DNA of 64,000 nt from Blastococcus tunisiensis. Lineage in GTDB: Bacteria; Actinomycetota; Actinomycetes; Mycobacteriales; Geodermatophilaceae. The stretch is from contig NZ_FOND01000008.1 of assembly GCF_900112815.1 (NCBI RefSeq), positions 62,001-126,000 on the forward strand. Direction: 5' to 3'. The translations under genes were made by a program, and so were the position numbers. A model generated the notes under the pieces. It was not told where the DNA came from. It saw only the letters and a program-made list of their open reading frames with translations, and made no database searches. Shown in pieces: positions 24,080-32,495 of this stretch (its first letter is position 1; the number at the start of each line of letters is the position of its first letter).

Positions 24080-25779
24080 GAGTCGGCCCGGCGGGCGGCG
24101 GCCAGCTCGCGCACGGCCGCGCGGAGGGCCTCGGCGGTGCCCGGCGCGGGCGCGGCGTCGTCCACCCGGTCGTCGAAGCGCGCCTGCTCGTAGCGCAGCA
24201 GCCCGTCGACCCGGCGCTGCAGGTCCTCCCGCGCCCGGTCGGCCAGCGAGCGGACGGCGGCGTCGCCGAACACCGCCTCGAGCACGCGCTGCCCGACGAC
24301 GGTCGTCCCACCGGCGACGGCGACCTCGCCGCCCAGCAGTCCACCGGTCTGCGCGAAGACGGCGATCATGACGATCCCGCCCGCGCCGTTGATGCCCCAC
24401 GACAGCAGCCGCGCCCGTGTGCGCTTGTCCCCGCCCTGGTCGCGGACCAGGTCGAGCACGGCGCCCTGCCAGTCGCGGACCTGCGCGGCGGCGGCCTCCG
24501 GGAAGTCCGGCGAGACCTGCTCCAGCTCCCGCTCCTCGCCGGTCAGGAGCCGGGCGCCGGCCGGCAGCGCCCGCCAGGCGCCCACGGTGCGCTCCGCGGC
24601 CCGGTCGGCCTCGGCGCGCAGCAGGCGCTCGACGCTGCTCTCGAGGGCGTCCTGCAGCCCGTCGGCCGGGGTGGGACGGCCGGTGAGGCCGCTGACCACC
24701 CGGTCGCGCAGCCGGCTGACCCCTCCCTGCAACGCGCGCATCCACTCCCCGGTGCCGACGAACTCCTGCCACCGGGCCAGCACCTCACCGCGCAGCAGGG
24801 TGCCGCTGCGCACGCCGGCGTCGATGCTCTCGTAGGCCGCCGTGTACGCGGCGGCCGCCGCCGCACGGAGGGCGTCGACGGCCGCCGCCTGCTCCTCGAC
24901 GGCGGCGGCGACGCCGTCGACCCGCTGCGCCAGGCTGTCGAGCGCACCGGTCAGGGTCTGGCGGACCACCGCGGCACGGGCCTCCTGGTCGGCGGCGAGC
25001 CCGTGCAGCCACGCCCGCAGCGGGGCGACCTGGTCCTCCGGCACCCGCCCGTCCACCAGCGGGCGCTCCTCCACCACCACGAGCCGGGCACCGGCCAGCC
25101 CGGCCCGCTGCAGCATGCCGTGCAGGTCCGCGGCCACCTCGGCCGCCGCCTCGGGCGGCACCCGGTCGAGGACGACGGCCAGCGCCGTCCCGCGCTCCTG
25201 CGCGGTGCGGAGCAGGTCCCAGGGCACCGCGTCGGCGTAGCGGGCCGCCGTCGTCACGAAGATCCACAGGTCGGCCGCCGCCAGGAGCTGCCCGGCGAGC
25301 TCGCGGTTGGACTCGACCACCGAGTCGACGTCGGGGGCGTCGAGCAGGGCCAGCCCGGCGGGGAGGTCGTCCCGGACGACGAGCTGCACGGTGCCCGGTC
25401 CCCCGGCGCCGCCGGTGACCCGGGCCAGCCCGGGCAGGACGCGGTCGCCGGAGAACGCGGCCACGTCCGCGCGGGCGCAGACCAGGACGGGCGCCCGCGT
25501 CGTCGGGCGGAGCACACCGGCCGTGGTGACGGGGCTGCCGACCAGGCTGTTGACCAGCGTGGACTTCCCCGCACCGGTGGAGCCGCCGACGACCGTCAGC
25601 AGCGGCGCGTCGAGGTCCCCGAGCCGGGGCAGGAGGTAGTCGTCGATCTGGTCCCGGACGGCCCGGGACGCCCGCGCGGCGGCGTCGCGGGCCGGCGTGG
25701 CGAGGCCCAGGGGGCTCGCCGCCAGCCGGTCCCGGACCACGGCCAGGGCGTCGGGCAGCCGGAGCGGCGGGGCGCTCAC
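24076..25779 (-). CDS. Dynamin-like GTPase (first of a coupled pair)
   Basis: A 567-residue GTPase with G1 GSTGAGKS (66-73), a threonine-containing switch (VLRPTTRAPVLV), G3 LLDAPDVDSV and a G4-like VVLDRVPPE, where the usual NKxD is degenerate. Long coiled helices follow (QTLTGALDSLAQRVDGVAAA), then a hydrophobic or amphipathic region near the C-terminus (GINGAGGIVMIAVFAQTGG, EVAVAGGTTVVGQRVL). These traits fit a dynamin-like fission/fusion protein working with the next gene product as a heteromer. The start is GTG 25779. The pair is separate from the IniA/IniC pair at 43.7-47.3 kb. Confidence 0.85.
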   Translation of the reverse strand: MSAPPLRLPDALAVVRDRLAASPLGLATPARDAAARASRAVRDQIDDYLLPRLGDLDAPLLTVVGGSTGAGKSTLVNSLVGSPVTTAGVLRPTTRAPVLVCARADVAAFSGDRVLPGLARVTGGAGGPGTVQLVVRDDLPAGLALLDAPDVDSVVESNRELAGQLLAAADLWIFVTTAARYADAVPWDLLRTAQERGTALAVVLDRVPPEAAAEVAADLHGMLQRAGLAGARLVVVEERPLVDGRVPEDQVAPLRAWLHGLAADQEARAAVVRQTLTGALDSLAQRVDGVAAAVEEQAAAVDALRAAAAAAYTAAYESIDAGVRSGTLLRGEVLARWQEFVGTGEWMRALQGGVSRLRDRVVSGLTGRPTPADGLQDALESSVERLLRAEADRAAERTVGAWRALPAGARLLTGEERELEQVSPDFPEAAAAQVRDWQGAVLDLVRDQGGDKRTRARLLSWGINGAGGIVMIAVFAQTGGLLGGEVAVAGGTTVVGQRVLEAVFGDAAVRSLADRAREDLQRRVDGLLRYEQARFDDRVDDAAPAPGTAEALRAAVRELAAARRADS

Positions 25780-25883
25780 CCGCGCTCCCCGCCGGCCCTC
25801 GCCGTACCTGTGCCCCGGTGCCGGGCCGATGGCGCCCTCGCGAATCCCCTCACGCCGTCATGACTGCCCCGCACGGAGCCGGG

Positions 25884-26546
25884 CTACCCCCGCAGCCCGG
25901 GCGGCGAGTCGTCGGCCTTGCTGGCCCGCTCCTCGCGGAGGGCCTGGAAGACCCGCCGGCGGACGCGGTCCTGGTCCTTCTCCTGGATGTCGGTGAAGCG
26001 GATCGACATCACCCAGCGCGCGCCCCGGGCCTGGGTGCGCACCACCTCGGCCGGCGTCCGGATGTCGCCGTCGTCCAGGTGGATGAGGAGGAGGAGCTTC
26101 GCGCCGGCCTCGGGCGGGACGCCCAGCCCCTCGAACTCGGCACGGATCCCGGCCTCGCTGAGGTCGATGCTCGAGCCCGTGAGGTCGATCGCCCCGTACT
26201 CGGCCTCGACCGGCACCACGATGCGCCCGCGGACCGCCTTGCGCCGCTGGCTGGTCTCGGCCGGGCCGGTGGCCCGCAGCCGCCAGCGGACGACCGCACC
26301 GGTCTCGACGTCGACGACCTCGGCCGGCAGGGCGCGCTGGGTGTCCTCGCCCCTCCAGAACACCTCGACGACGTCGCCCACCCGGACGACTACCTGGTCG
26401 ACGAACTCACCGACCGACGGCCGCACGGAGATGAACTCGTTCTGGACCACCTCCACGCGGGCGGTGACCGAGACACCGCGACCGGAAAGGGTCACCTCCG
26501 CCTCGGTCTGCTCCTCCGGGTGGTCCACCCCGGGAACGCTCGTCAT
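25884..26546 (-). CDS. PilZ-domain c-di-GMP receptor protein
   Basis: A 220-residue protein. The N-terminal YcgR-like beta domain (VTLSGRGVSVTARVEVVQNE, PSVGEFVDQVVVRVGDVVEV) is followed by a PilZ domain with the complete c-di-GMP-binding motifs: RxxxR in QRRKAVRGRI and DxSxxG in DLSEAGIRAEF. It should bind cyclic di-GMP and change the activity of a partner. The actinomycete target is unknown, since no flagellar or cellulose genes are nearby. Start ATG 26546 follows GAGAGGATCC. A GGDEF-EAL protein is encoded 1.2 kb downstream, a likely source or sink of the ligand. Confidence 0.92.
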   Translation of the reverse strand: MTSVPGVDHPEEQTEAEVTLSGRGVSVTARVEVVQNEFISVRPSVGEFVDQVVVRVGDVVEVFWRGEDTQRALPAEVVDVETGAVVRWRLRATGPAETSQRRKAVRGRIVVPVEAEYGAIDLTGSSIDLSEAGIRAEFEGLGVPPEAGAKLLLLIHLDDGDIRTPAEVVRTQARGARWVMSIRFTDIQEKDQDRVRRRVFQALREERASKADDSPPGLRG

Positions 26547-26942
26547 GGATCCTCTCCGATCGGTACCGCGGGGGCACGGGCCCGCTCGACCCGCTCCGCC
26601 ACACCGCGGGAGGCACGGTAGCCCGCGGGCCGGGCACCGGCCACGCCGCCCACCCCCGACGCGCCGCTCAGGCAGCGGGGATTGCGCATCACGACCTGGT
26701 CATCGGTCGCCGGGGCATCCACTGCGAGCCCGACCACCCACTTCCACCCCCGAAGGGGCAGCACCGCGACACCCGACGCCCCACCCGGGGCCGGGAACCT
26801 GACTGCGCCCCGGTGACCTACCGCTCCCCCGCCGAAAGGCGGTTCCGCCGGCCCTTCGATCGACCGGGCAGTTGTGGTCGCGGACACGCGCGGACGCGCC
26901 GCGCGGGACGACCGCAACTGCACTCTCGGTGAGCGAACGCCC
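26547..26942. other. 396-bp intergenic stretch with an inverted repeat
   Basis: No gene is supportable here. The stretch should contain the PilZ gene promoter near 26547-26620. An imperfect palindrome sits at 26868-26921, before the 3' end of the NYN gene. Open frames are short and lack ribosome-binding sites. Confidence 0.6.
26868..26921. repeat. Inverted repeat near the NYN gene 3' end
   Basis: The arms GCAGTTGTGGTCG (26868-26880) and CGACCGCAACTGC (26909-26921) pair 12 of 13 positions. The inner sequence is itself GC-palindromic (CGCGCGG...CCGCGCG). It lies 21 bp beyond the NYN gene stop. It could serve as a factor-independent terminator without a T-tract or as a dispersed palindromic element. 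Confidence 0.6.
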
Positions 26943-27677
26943 TCAGCGGTCGCGGCGGGCGGTGAAGCCGCTGACGAAGTCGCGCAGGCTGCGGGTGGGC
27001 CGCAGCCAGGCGCCGTCCGGCGGCAGCGCGTCGAGGCGGACCCGGTCCAGCGGCTCGACGAACGCCCCGGGGACGTCCTCGATGTCGATGAACTCCAGCA
27101 GCTCGGAGCTGATCGCGTAGCCGGCGACCTCGCTGAAGGCGACGACGACGACCTGGGTGCCCTCGCGGACCAGCTGCTCCAGCGGTTCGGCGAAGTTGCG
27201 CCCGTCCCCGGAGAACACGACCAGCCGCCGCAGCCGGTGGCTGTGCGCCCGCACCGCGATGTGGTCGAGCATGTCCTGGTCGATGTCGTCGTCGGGCTGC
27301 GACTTCGGCCGGGCGAACACCGCGTAGCCGAAGCTGCGCAGCGCCTCCACCCACCGCTGCAGCGTGCCCGGCTGCGGCGGGATGTTGGCGAAGACGCACG
27401 CCTCCACCTCGGCCGCTCCCGGGGCGCCCGGATCGCCCGCGCCGTCGACGAACCACGCCGCGATCGCGTCGAAGCGGGGCCGCGAGGCGGCGGTCGGGCG
27501 GGCTCCGATCACCGTCGACAGGGTCATGTCGATGTTCGGGGCGTCCCAGATCAGCAGGTCCAGCGCCGGCTGCGACCGGTCCTCGGCCGCCGCGCCGGGA
27601 GGCGACGGGGAGGGCCCGCCGGGCACGGCCTCCTCGTCGGTCGGGGTGGCGAACTCGGCGTCGAGGCTGTCGGGCAC
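26943..27677 (-). CDS. NYN-domain (PIN-like) putative RNase
   Basis: A 244-residue protein. A disordered acidic N-terminus is followed by an NYN/LabA-type nuclease domain: LLIWDAPNIDMTLSTVIGAR supplies the first catalytic Asp and Asn, and LVVFSGDGRNFAEPLEQLVR the second acidic site. DDDIDQDMLDHIAVRAH and TQVVVVAFSEVAGYAISSEL match the family fold. NYN proteins are metal-dependent RNases or RNA-processing factors. The start is probably GTG 27677 (VPDSLDAEF); a GTG at 27797 would add a Pro-rich leader. No ribosome-binding site decides between them. It lies between the PilZ and GGDEF-EAL genes on the same strand. Confidence 0.85.
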   Translation of the reverse strand: MPDSLDAEFATPTDEEAVPGGPSPSPPGAAAEDRSQPALDLLIWDAPNIDMTLSTVIGARPTAASRPRFDAIAAWFVDGAGDPGAPGAAEVEACVFANIPPQPGTLQRWVEALRSFGYAVFARPKSQPDDDIDQDMLDHIAVRAHSHRLRRLVVFSGDGRNFAEPLEQLVREGTQVVVVAFSEVAGYAISSELLEFIDIEDVPGAFVEPLDRVRLDALPPDGAWLRPTRSLRDFVSGFTARRDR

Positions 27678-27793
27678 CCGAGCAGTGTGCCGCGCCGGGT
27701 CCGCACCGGTGCGCGGCGGGACCGCCGGGGGCGTCGCCGTCGGCCGTGGCGGCCCCGGGGGTGCCGTCGCCCGGCGACGGGTCCGGCGACCGA

Positions 27794-29914
27794 TCACCCG
27801 ACCTGGGCGGCCGTGCTGGCCGCGACGGCGAGCGCGCAGAGGTCCCCGCCGGCCGCCTGGACCGATCGCACGAAGCGGGGCACCTCCTCGCCGGGCATGG
27901 GCTGACCGAGCAGCCAGCCCTGGGCGAGGTCGCAGCCGGCCTCCCGGACCATCCGCAGGTGCTCCGGGGTCTCCACGCCCTCCGCGACCGACTTGATGCC
28001 GAGGGTCCGGGTCAGCTCCACGATCGCCGCGAGCACCGCCCCCGTCTCACCGGCCACGGCCCGCTCGGCCGCGTTCAGCAGCGACCGGTCGATCTTGAGC
28101 GTGCCGATCGGGAGGGAGAAGAGCTGGGCGAGGGAGGACCACCCGGTGCCGAAGTCGTCGATGGCGACCCGCACCCCGAAGCTCCGCAGCACCGTGAGCT
28201 GGTCCTCGGCCCGCGTCGGGTCCTCGGCGACGCTGGTCTCGGTCAGCTCGAGGACGAGCTGGTCGGCCGGCAGACCGGAGTCGCGCAGGGCCACCCGCAC
28301 GTCGCGGACCAGGGTCTCGGCGGAGAAGTGCCGGGCGCTCACGTTCACCGACATGCGCAGGGGCAGGCCCTGGGCCGCCCACTCGGCGGCCTTGCGCGTC
28401 GTCTCCCGGAGCAGCCAGCGGGTGATCGGGATGACCTGCCCGGTCTCCTCGGCGACGGACAGGAAGCTGTCCGGCGGCAGCAGCCCCCGCTCGGGGTGCT
28501 GCCAGCGGACCAGCGCCTCGACGCCGTCGACCTCGCCGGTGTCGAGCCGGACCACCGGCTGGTAGTGCACGACGAGCTGGTCGATCGCCTCGCCGCGCAA
28601 CCGGGTGGCGACCTCCAGCCGCCAGCGCGCCGCCTCGCGCAGCCCCGGGGAGAACAGGTGGACGCGGTCGCGCCCGGAGCTCTTCGCCGCGAACATCGCC
28701 GCGTCGGCGTCGCTGAGCAGCTGGTGCGGGTCGCGCACGTCGGAGCGCGACACGGCCACCCCGATGCTGGCCGACAGGGGCACCGAGATGCCCGAGGCGA
28801 TGAACGGCAGGGTGAAGGTCGCCTGCAGGCGGAAGGCCAGGGCCGCAGCCTCCGCCTGGTCGCAGCCCCGGGCGAGGACGACGAACTGGTCCGCGCCGAG
28901 CCGGCCCACGGCGTCGCCGGGCCGAACCTGCTCGGTCAGGCGGCCACCGACCTCGCGCAGCAGGCGGTCGCCGAGCTGGTGGCCGAGGGAGTCGTTGACC
29001 GTCTTGAACCCGTCGAGGTCCAGGACCAGCAGCGCGGTGCCGGGGGCGCCCGGCGAGCCCACCGCGAGCGCGTCGGCGATCATGTCCAGCAGCGTGGCCC
29101 GGTTCGGCAGCCCGGTGAGCTCGTCGTGTCCCGCCCGCCAGGCCAGCACCTGCTCGCCACGGACCCGCTCGGTGACGTCGGTGTGGGTGACCACGATCCG
29201 CCGCGAGTCCTGGACGCGCGCGGCCTGCAGCTGGTACCAGCTGGCGGACGAGCCCAGCTGCGCGGAGTACTCGTACTCGAACGAGCCCGGCAGGCTCTCG
29301 GGGGCCTCGGACCGGAGCCGGCCCAGCGCCACGCCGATCGCCTCGTGGTCGGCCGGCCGCAGCCCGCGACCGAGGGCGTCGAGGTAGTCGTCGCCGACGA
29401 CGCCCGACCGGATGCCGGCGCTCCGCAGCAGTTCGCCGTCGGCGTCCCAGGACCGGTTGGTGACCAGGATCCGGCCGTCCTCGTCGAGCAGCACCGTGGC
29501 CGCGGGCAGCGCCTCGATGACGGCGGCCAGTTGCCGCAGCTCGGCGTCGCGCTGCTGATCGGTGCGGTACCGGGCATCGACGTCCCGGAGGAGGACTGCG
29601 ACGCCGTCCGCATCCGGGAACGTGCGGACCTCCAGCCAGCGCCCCTGCGGCTCGTAGAAGTACTCGAACTGCCGTGGCTGCCCCGCCTGCTGCGACCGGC
29701 GCACCTGCTCCTGCGCGAGGGACCCCTTGGCGGCGGGGAAGCAGTCGACGAGCCGCTGCCCCAGCAGCTCGCCCGCCGGTTTCTGGAACAGCCGCTCCGC
29801 CGCGGCGTTCAGGTAGACGAAGCGGCCCGCGGGGTCGAGGCGGTACACGGGATCGGGGACGCCGGACAGCACGTCGGACTGCCCGGGCCGGGGGCGCTCG
29901 CCGTCTGGTCGCAC
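27794..29914 (-). CDS. PAS-PAS-GGDEF-EAL cyclic-di-GMP phosphodiesterase (degenerate GGDEF)
   Basis: A 706-residue protein with two PAS domains (VPDPVYRLDPAGRFVYLNAA and ATVLLDEDGRILVTNRSW), a GGDEF domain starting at HDELTGLPNRATLLD, and an EAL domain. The active-site loop of the GGDEF domain is GADQF, so cyclase activity is doubtful. The EAL domain keeps its catalytic residues: EALVRWQHP, SVNVSARHF, LELTET, AIDDFGTGWSSL, LKIDRSLL, VAEGVET and AQGWLLGQP. It therefore probably hydrolyses c-di-GMP to pGpG, perhaps with GTP sensed by the GGDEF domain. GTG 29914 is preceded by GGGGGGAGC. No membrane segment is seen, so it is cytoplasmic. Confidence 0.92.
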   Translation of the reverse strand: MRPDGERPRPGQSDVLSGVPDPVYRLDPAGRFVYLNAAAERLFQKPAGELLGQRLVDCFPAAKGSLAQEQVRRSQQAGQPRQFEYFYEPQGRWLEVRTFPDADGVAVLLRDVDARYRTDQQRDAELRQLAAVIEALPAATVLLDEDGRILVTNRSWDADGELLRSAGIRSGVVGDDYLDALGRGLRPADHEAIGVALGRLRSEAPESLPGSFEYEYSAQLGSSASWYQLQAARVQDSRRIVVTHTDVTERVRGEQVLAWRAGHDELTGLPNRATLLDMIADALAVGSPGAPGTALLVLDLDGFKTVNDSLGHQLGDRLLREVGGRLTEQVRPGDAVGRLGADQFVVLARGCDQAEAAALAFRLQATFTLPFIASGISVPLSASIGVAVSRSDVRDPHQLLSDADAAMFAAKSSGRDRVHLFSPGLREAARWRLEVATRLRGEAIDQLVVHYQPVVRLDTGEVDGVEALVRWQHPERGLLPPDSFLSVAEETGQVIPITRWLLRETTRKAAEWAAQGLPLRMSVNVSARHFSAETLVRDVRVALRDSGLPADQLVLELTETSVAEDPTRAEDQLTVLRSFGVRVAIDDFGTGWSSLAQLFSLPIGTLKIDRSLLNAAERAVAGETGAVLAAIVELTRTLGIKSVAEGVETPEHLRMVREAGCDLAQGWLLGQPMPGEEVPRFVRSVQAAGGDLCALAVAASTAAQVG

Positions 29915-30030
29915 GCTCCCCCCGCCTCGCCTGCTCGTCGTCCGCGCCGGGCGGAACGTCGGTACGGACCCGTCCGGCAGTGCCGTGGCGCCCGGTGAAT
30001 GACAACGAGAGTAGTCATGCGGACGGGTGA

Positions 30031-31680
30031 TCAGACAGGGGCGATCGCCGCCCGCTCGACGATCTTCCCCGCGTCCGCCGCGGCCGGCAGCATGCCGAGG
30101 ACGGCGCCGCCGCGTTCGCCCAGGCGAGAGGCGCAGAAGGCGTCGGCGACCGCCTCGGGGGCATGCCGGAGCAGCAGCGAACCCTGCAGGCAGAGCGCCA
30201 GCAGGCCGGCGATCCGACGCGCCCGGAAGGGCAGCTCCTCGGGTTCGCCGAGCTCCGCGTGCAGCCGCTCCACCGCGTCGTCGAAGCGGGCGTCGACGCC
30301 CCGGGCGAGCTCGATCTCGGCGGTCACCGCCGCGAGGGTGTCCGAGGACCGCCCCATCGCCCGCAGCACGTCGAGCGCGATCACGTTGCCCGATCCCTCC
30401 CAGATGGAGTTCAGGGGGGACTGACGGTAGAGCCGCGGCAGCCCCGAGTCCTCGACGTACCCGTTGCCCCCGAGGACCTCCATCGCCTCGGCGACGACGC
30501 CCGGCGTCCGCTTGCACACGTAGAACTTCGCCGCGGCGCCGGCCAGTCGCAGGAAGTCCGACTCGCCCGCGTCGACGGCGGCGGCCAGCCGGACGGCCAG
30601 CGCGGTGGCCGCCTCGCTCTCGACGGCGAGGTCGGCCAGCACGTTCTGCATCAGCGGCTGCTCGACGAGCAGCGCGCCGAAGGCCCGCCGGTGCCGCGCG
30701 TGGTGGATCGCCTGGGTGAGCGCGGCGCGCACCGTCGCGGCCGAGCCCAGGACGCAGTCCAGCCGGGTCATGTTGACCATCTCGATGATCGCCGGGACCC
30801 CGCGGCCCGGCTCACCGACCAGCCGGCCCACCGTGCCGTCGAACTCCACCTCGCTCGAGGCGTTGGACCGGTCGCCGAGCTTGTCCTTCAGACGTTGCAC
30901 GTGGAACACGTTGCGGCTGCCGTCAGGGAGGACCCGCGGGACGGCGAAGCAGGAGACGCCCTCCTCGAGCTGGGCCAGCACGAGGAAGAGGTCGCTCATC
31001 GGCGCGGAGGTGAACCACTTGTGGCCGGTCAGCCGGTAGGAGCCGTCGGGCTGCGGCACCGCCCGCGTGGTGTTGGCCCGGACGTCGGAGCCGCCCTGCT
31101 TCTCGGTCATGCCCATGCCGGCGACCAGACCCCGCTTGGCCGACGGCTCGGTGAGCCCGAACTGGTACTCGGTGCTGGTCAGCCCGGGCTCGTAGTCGGC
31201 GGCGAGGTCCGGGCTGCGCCGCAGGGCGGGGACGACGGCGTAGGTCATCGTCACCGGGCAGCCGTGGCCCATCTCGTTCTGCGTCCACCCGAGGTAGCCC
31301 ACAGCGCGCCGCACGTGCGCGTGGGCGGAGTGCGCCGGGGCGGTGGAATGGGCGGTGGATTGCTCGGCCCACGGCGCGCCGGCCAGGCCGTTCCCCACCG
31401 CGGTGCGCATGAGGTCGTGCCAGGCCGGGTGGAACTCGACCTCGTCGATCCGGTGCCCGTAGCGGTCGTGGGTGCGCAGCCTGGGCGGGTTCTCGTTGGC
31501 CAGCCGACCCCATTCCTGCGCCTGCTCGCTGCCGGCCAGCCGCCCGAGGTCCGCCAGCGACGAGAGCGTGGCCGCATCGGCATGCCGGACACAGGCCTCG
31601 GCCAGCGCCGCGTCGCCGGCGATCGGATCGTGCCCGGTCAGTGGCGGGACCTGGTTGGTCACCTCGTGCGTGAACCCCAT
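30031..31680 (-). CDS. aidB: AidB-like acyl-CoA dehydrogenase
   Basis: A 549-residue flavoprotein of the AidB branch of acyl-CoA dehydrogenases. It starts MGFTHEVTNQVPPLTGHD, as AidB proteins do. GMGMTEKQGGSDVRANTTRA and KWFTSAPMSDLFLVLAQ form the FAD/substrate region, and the signature AMEVLGGNGYVEDSGLPRL, RQSPLNSIWEGSGNVIALD follows. AidB is an FAD enzyme induced by alkylation stress in E. coli with DNA-binding ability; in actinomycetes it is often a plain acyl-CoA dehydrogenase by annotation. ATG 31680 lacks a clear ribosome-binding site; GTG 31689 is an alternative. Confidence 0.9.
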   Translation of the reverse strand: MGFTHEVTNQVPPLTGHDPIAGDAALAEACVRHADAATLSSLADLGRLAGSEQAQEWGRLANENPPRLRTHDRYGHRIDEVEFHPAWHDLMRTAVGNGLAGAPWAEQSTAHSTAPAHSAHAHVRRAVGYLGWTQNEMGHGCPVTMTYAVVPALRRSPDLAADYEPGLTSTEYQFGLTEPSAKRGLVAGMGMTEKQGGSDVRANTTRAVPQPDGSYRLTGHKWFTSAPMSDLFLVLAQLEEGVSCFAVPRVLPDGSRNVFHVQRLKDKLGDRSNASSEVEFDGTVGRLVGEPGRGVPAIIEMVNMTRLDCVLGSAATVRAALTQAIHHARHRRAFGALLVEQPLMQNVLADLAVESEAATALAVRLAAAVDAGESDFLRLAGAAAKFYVCKRTPGVVAEAMEVLGGNGYVEDSGLPRLYRQSPLNSIWEGSGNVIALDVLRAMGRSSDTLAAVTAEIELARGVDARFDDAVERLHAELGEPEELPFRARRIAGLLALCLQGSLLLRHAPEAVADAFCASRLGERGGAVLGMLPAAADAGKIVERAAIAPV

Positions 31681-31735
31681 GATCGGCACCGTACGTGGCG
31701 GGGGCGGGCGGCCGGGAGATCCCGCGGACGGCGGG

Positions 31736-32104
31736 TCAGGCCGGTTCGCGGAGCCGGTCGGCGATCGAGTCGACGGTCTCCACCCGGCCGGTCAGCACGT
31801 CGGTGACCAGGTCGACCACCTGCGCGTCGGTGAGGCTCGCCGGCCGGCCGCGCCGCGCGAGGTACACCGCCGTGGCCGCCCACGCGAAGGGCCGGTTCCC
31901 CTGCACCAGCGGCGCCGTGGTGGCCAGCGAGTGCAGCAGCGCCGCCGCCCGCTCCTCCACGCTCGGGTAGACGTCGCGGCCGAGGGCGCGGGCCTCCATC
32001 CGGGCGAGGGCCGCGCTGAGCAGGCCGAGGTCCCGCACCCGCACATCCGGGCCGACGGTGCGCCGGGCGACCTCCAGGAGGTCCTCGACGCTCAGTCCTG
32101 CCAT
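31736..32104 (-). CDS. Doc-family toxin homologue with degenerate catalytic motif
   Basis: A 122-residue protein with the layout of death-on-curing (Doc/Fic-fold) toxins: LSVEDLLEVARRTVGPDVRV, DLGLLSAALARMEARALG, YPSVEERAAALLHSLA, then the active-site region. Doc kinases normally have HxFxDGNKR there; this one reads APLVQGNRPFAW, so His, the acidic residue, Lys and Arg are all replaced. Family members inactivate EF-Tu by phosphorylation, so this protein is probably inactive or altered. ATG 32104 lies inside the antitoxin gene (13-bp overlap), the standard antitoxin-first arrangement. Confidence 0.82.
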   Translation of the reverse strand: MAGLSVEDLLEVARRTVGPDVRVRDLGLLSAALARMEARALGRDVYPSVEERAAALLHSLATTAPLVQGNRPFAWAATAVYLARRGRPASLTDAQVVDLVTDVLTGRVETVDSIADRLREPA

Positions 32105-32304
32105 CGGCCCAGCCGGCCCACGGCCCCGGCGTAGCGGTCGAGCTCCTGGTCGATCAGCACGGCGAGCGGCACCTCCGGCTCGTGGGCCCGGATGTAGGCC
32201 TCCACCGCACGGCGGGCGACGTCCTGCATCGACGCCCCCTCGGCCTGTGCCCGGCGACGCAGGGCCTCGCTCTGCGCCGCGCTGAGACGAAGCGTCATGG
32301 CCAC
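32092..32304 (-). CDS. Ribbon-helix-helix antitoxin
   Basis: A 70-residue protein whose first 45 residues (TLRLSAAQSEALRRRAQAEG, MQDVARRAVEAYIRAHE) form a ribbon-helix-helix DNA-binding domain. The C-terminal tail (IDQELDRYAGAVGRLGRW) would wrap the toxin. GTG 32304 is chosen as start because GGGGGG sits 7 nt upstream; the ATG at 32298 would be 13 nt away. A perfect inverted repeat 40 bp upstream is the likely autoregulatory operator. It is coupled to the downstream Doc-like gene by a 13-bp overlap. Confidence 0.85.
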   Translation of the reverse strand: MAMTLRLSAAQSEALRRRAQAEGASMQDVARRAVEAYIRAHEPEVPLAVLIDQELDRYAGAVGRLGRWQD

Positions 32305-32344
32305 GTGAACGCCCCCCGAACGTGTTCCGGATCGCTCTCGGTCA

Positions 32345-32361
32345 GGTATCAGAGTGATACC
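32345..32361. promoter_or_regulatory. Operator of the antitoxin-toxin operon
   Basis: GGTATCA-GAG-TGATACC is a perfect 7-bp inverted repeat with a 3-nt spacer, 40 bp upstream of the ribbon-helix-helix start and within locally AT-rich DNA. A second, imperfect repeat (CATAAC...GTTACG) follows at about 32368-32385. Ribbon-helix-helix antitoxins bind such short repeats to repress their own operon. Confidence 0.7.
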
Positions 32362-32495
32362 AGACGGCATAACGATCTTGTTACGGTCACTCTGCGCAAT
32401 CCCCCGGTCAGGTGATGGCGTGTGACACGCCGCACTATTCCGGTCCGAGCCGGGACGGCTGGTCACGGGACGGACCGATTCCTAACGTCCGCGCC

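Noticed and set aside
27746-29998. A 750-codon plus-strand frame opposite the GGDEF-EAL gene
   Set aside because: Antisense to a gene with complete PAS and EAL motifs; no motif of its own.
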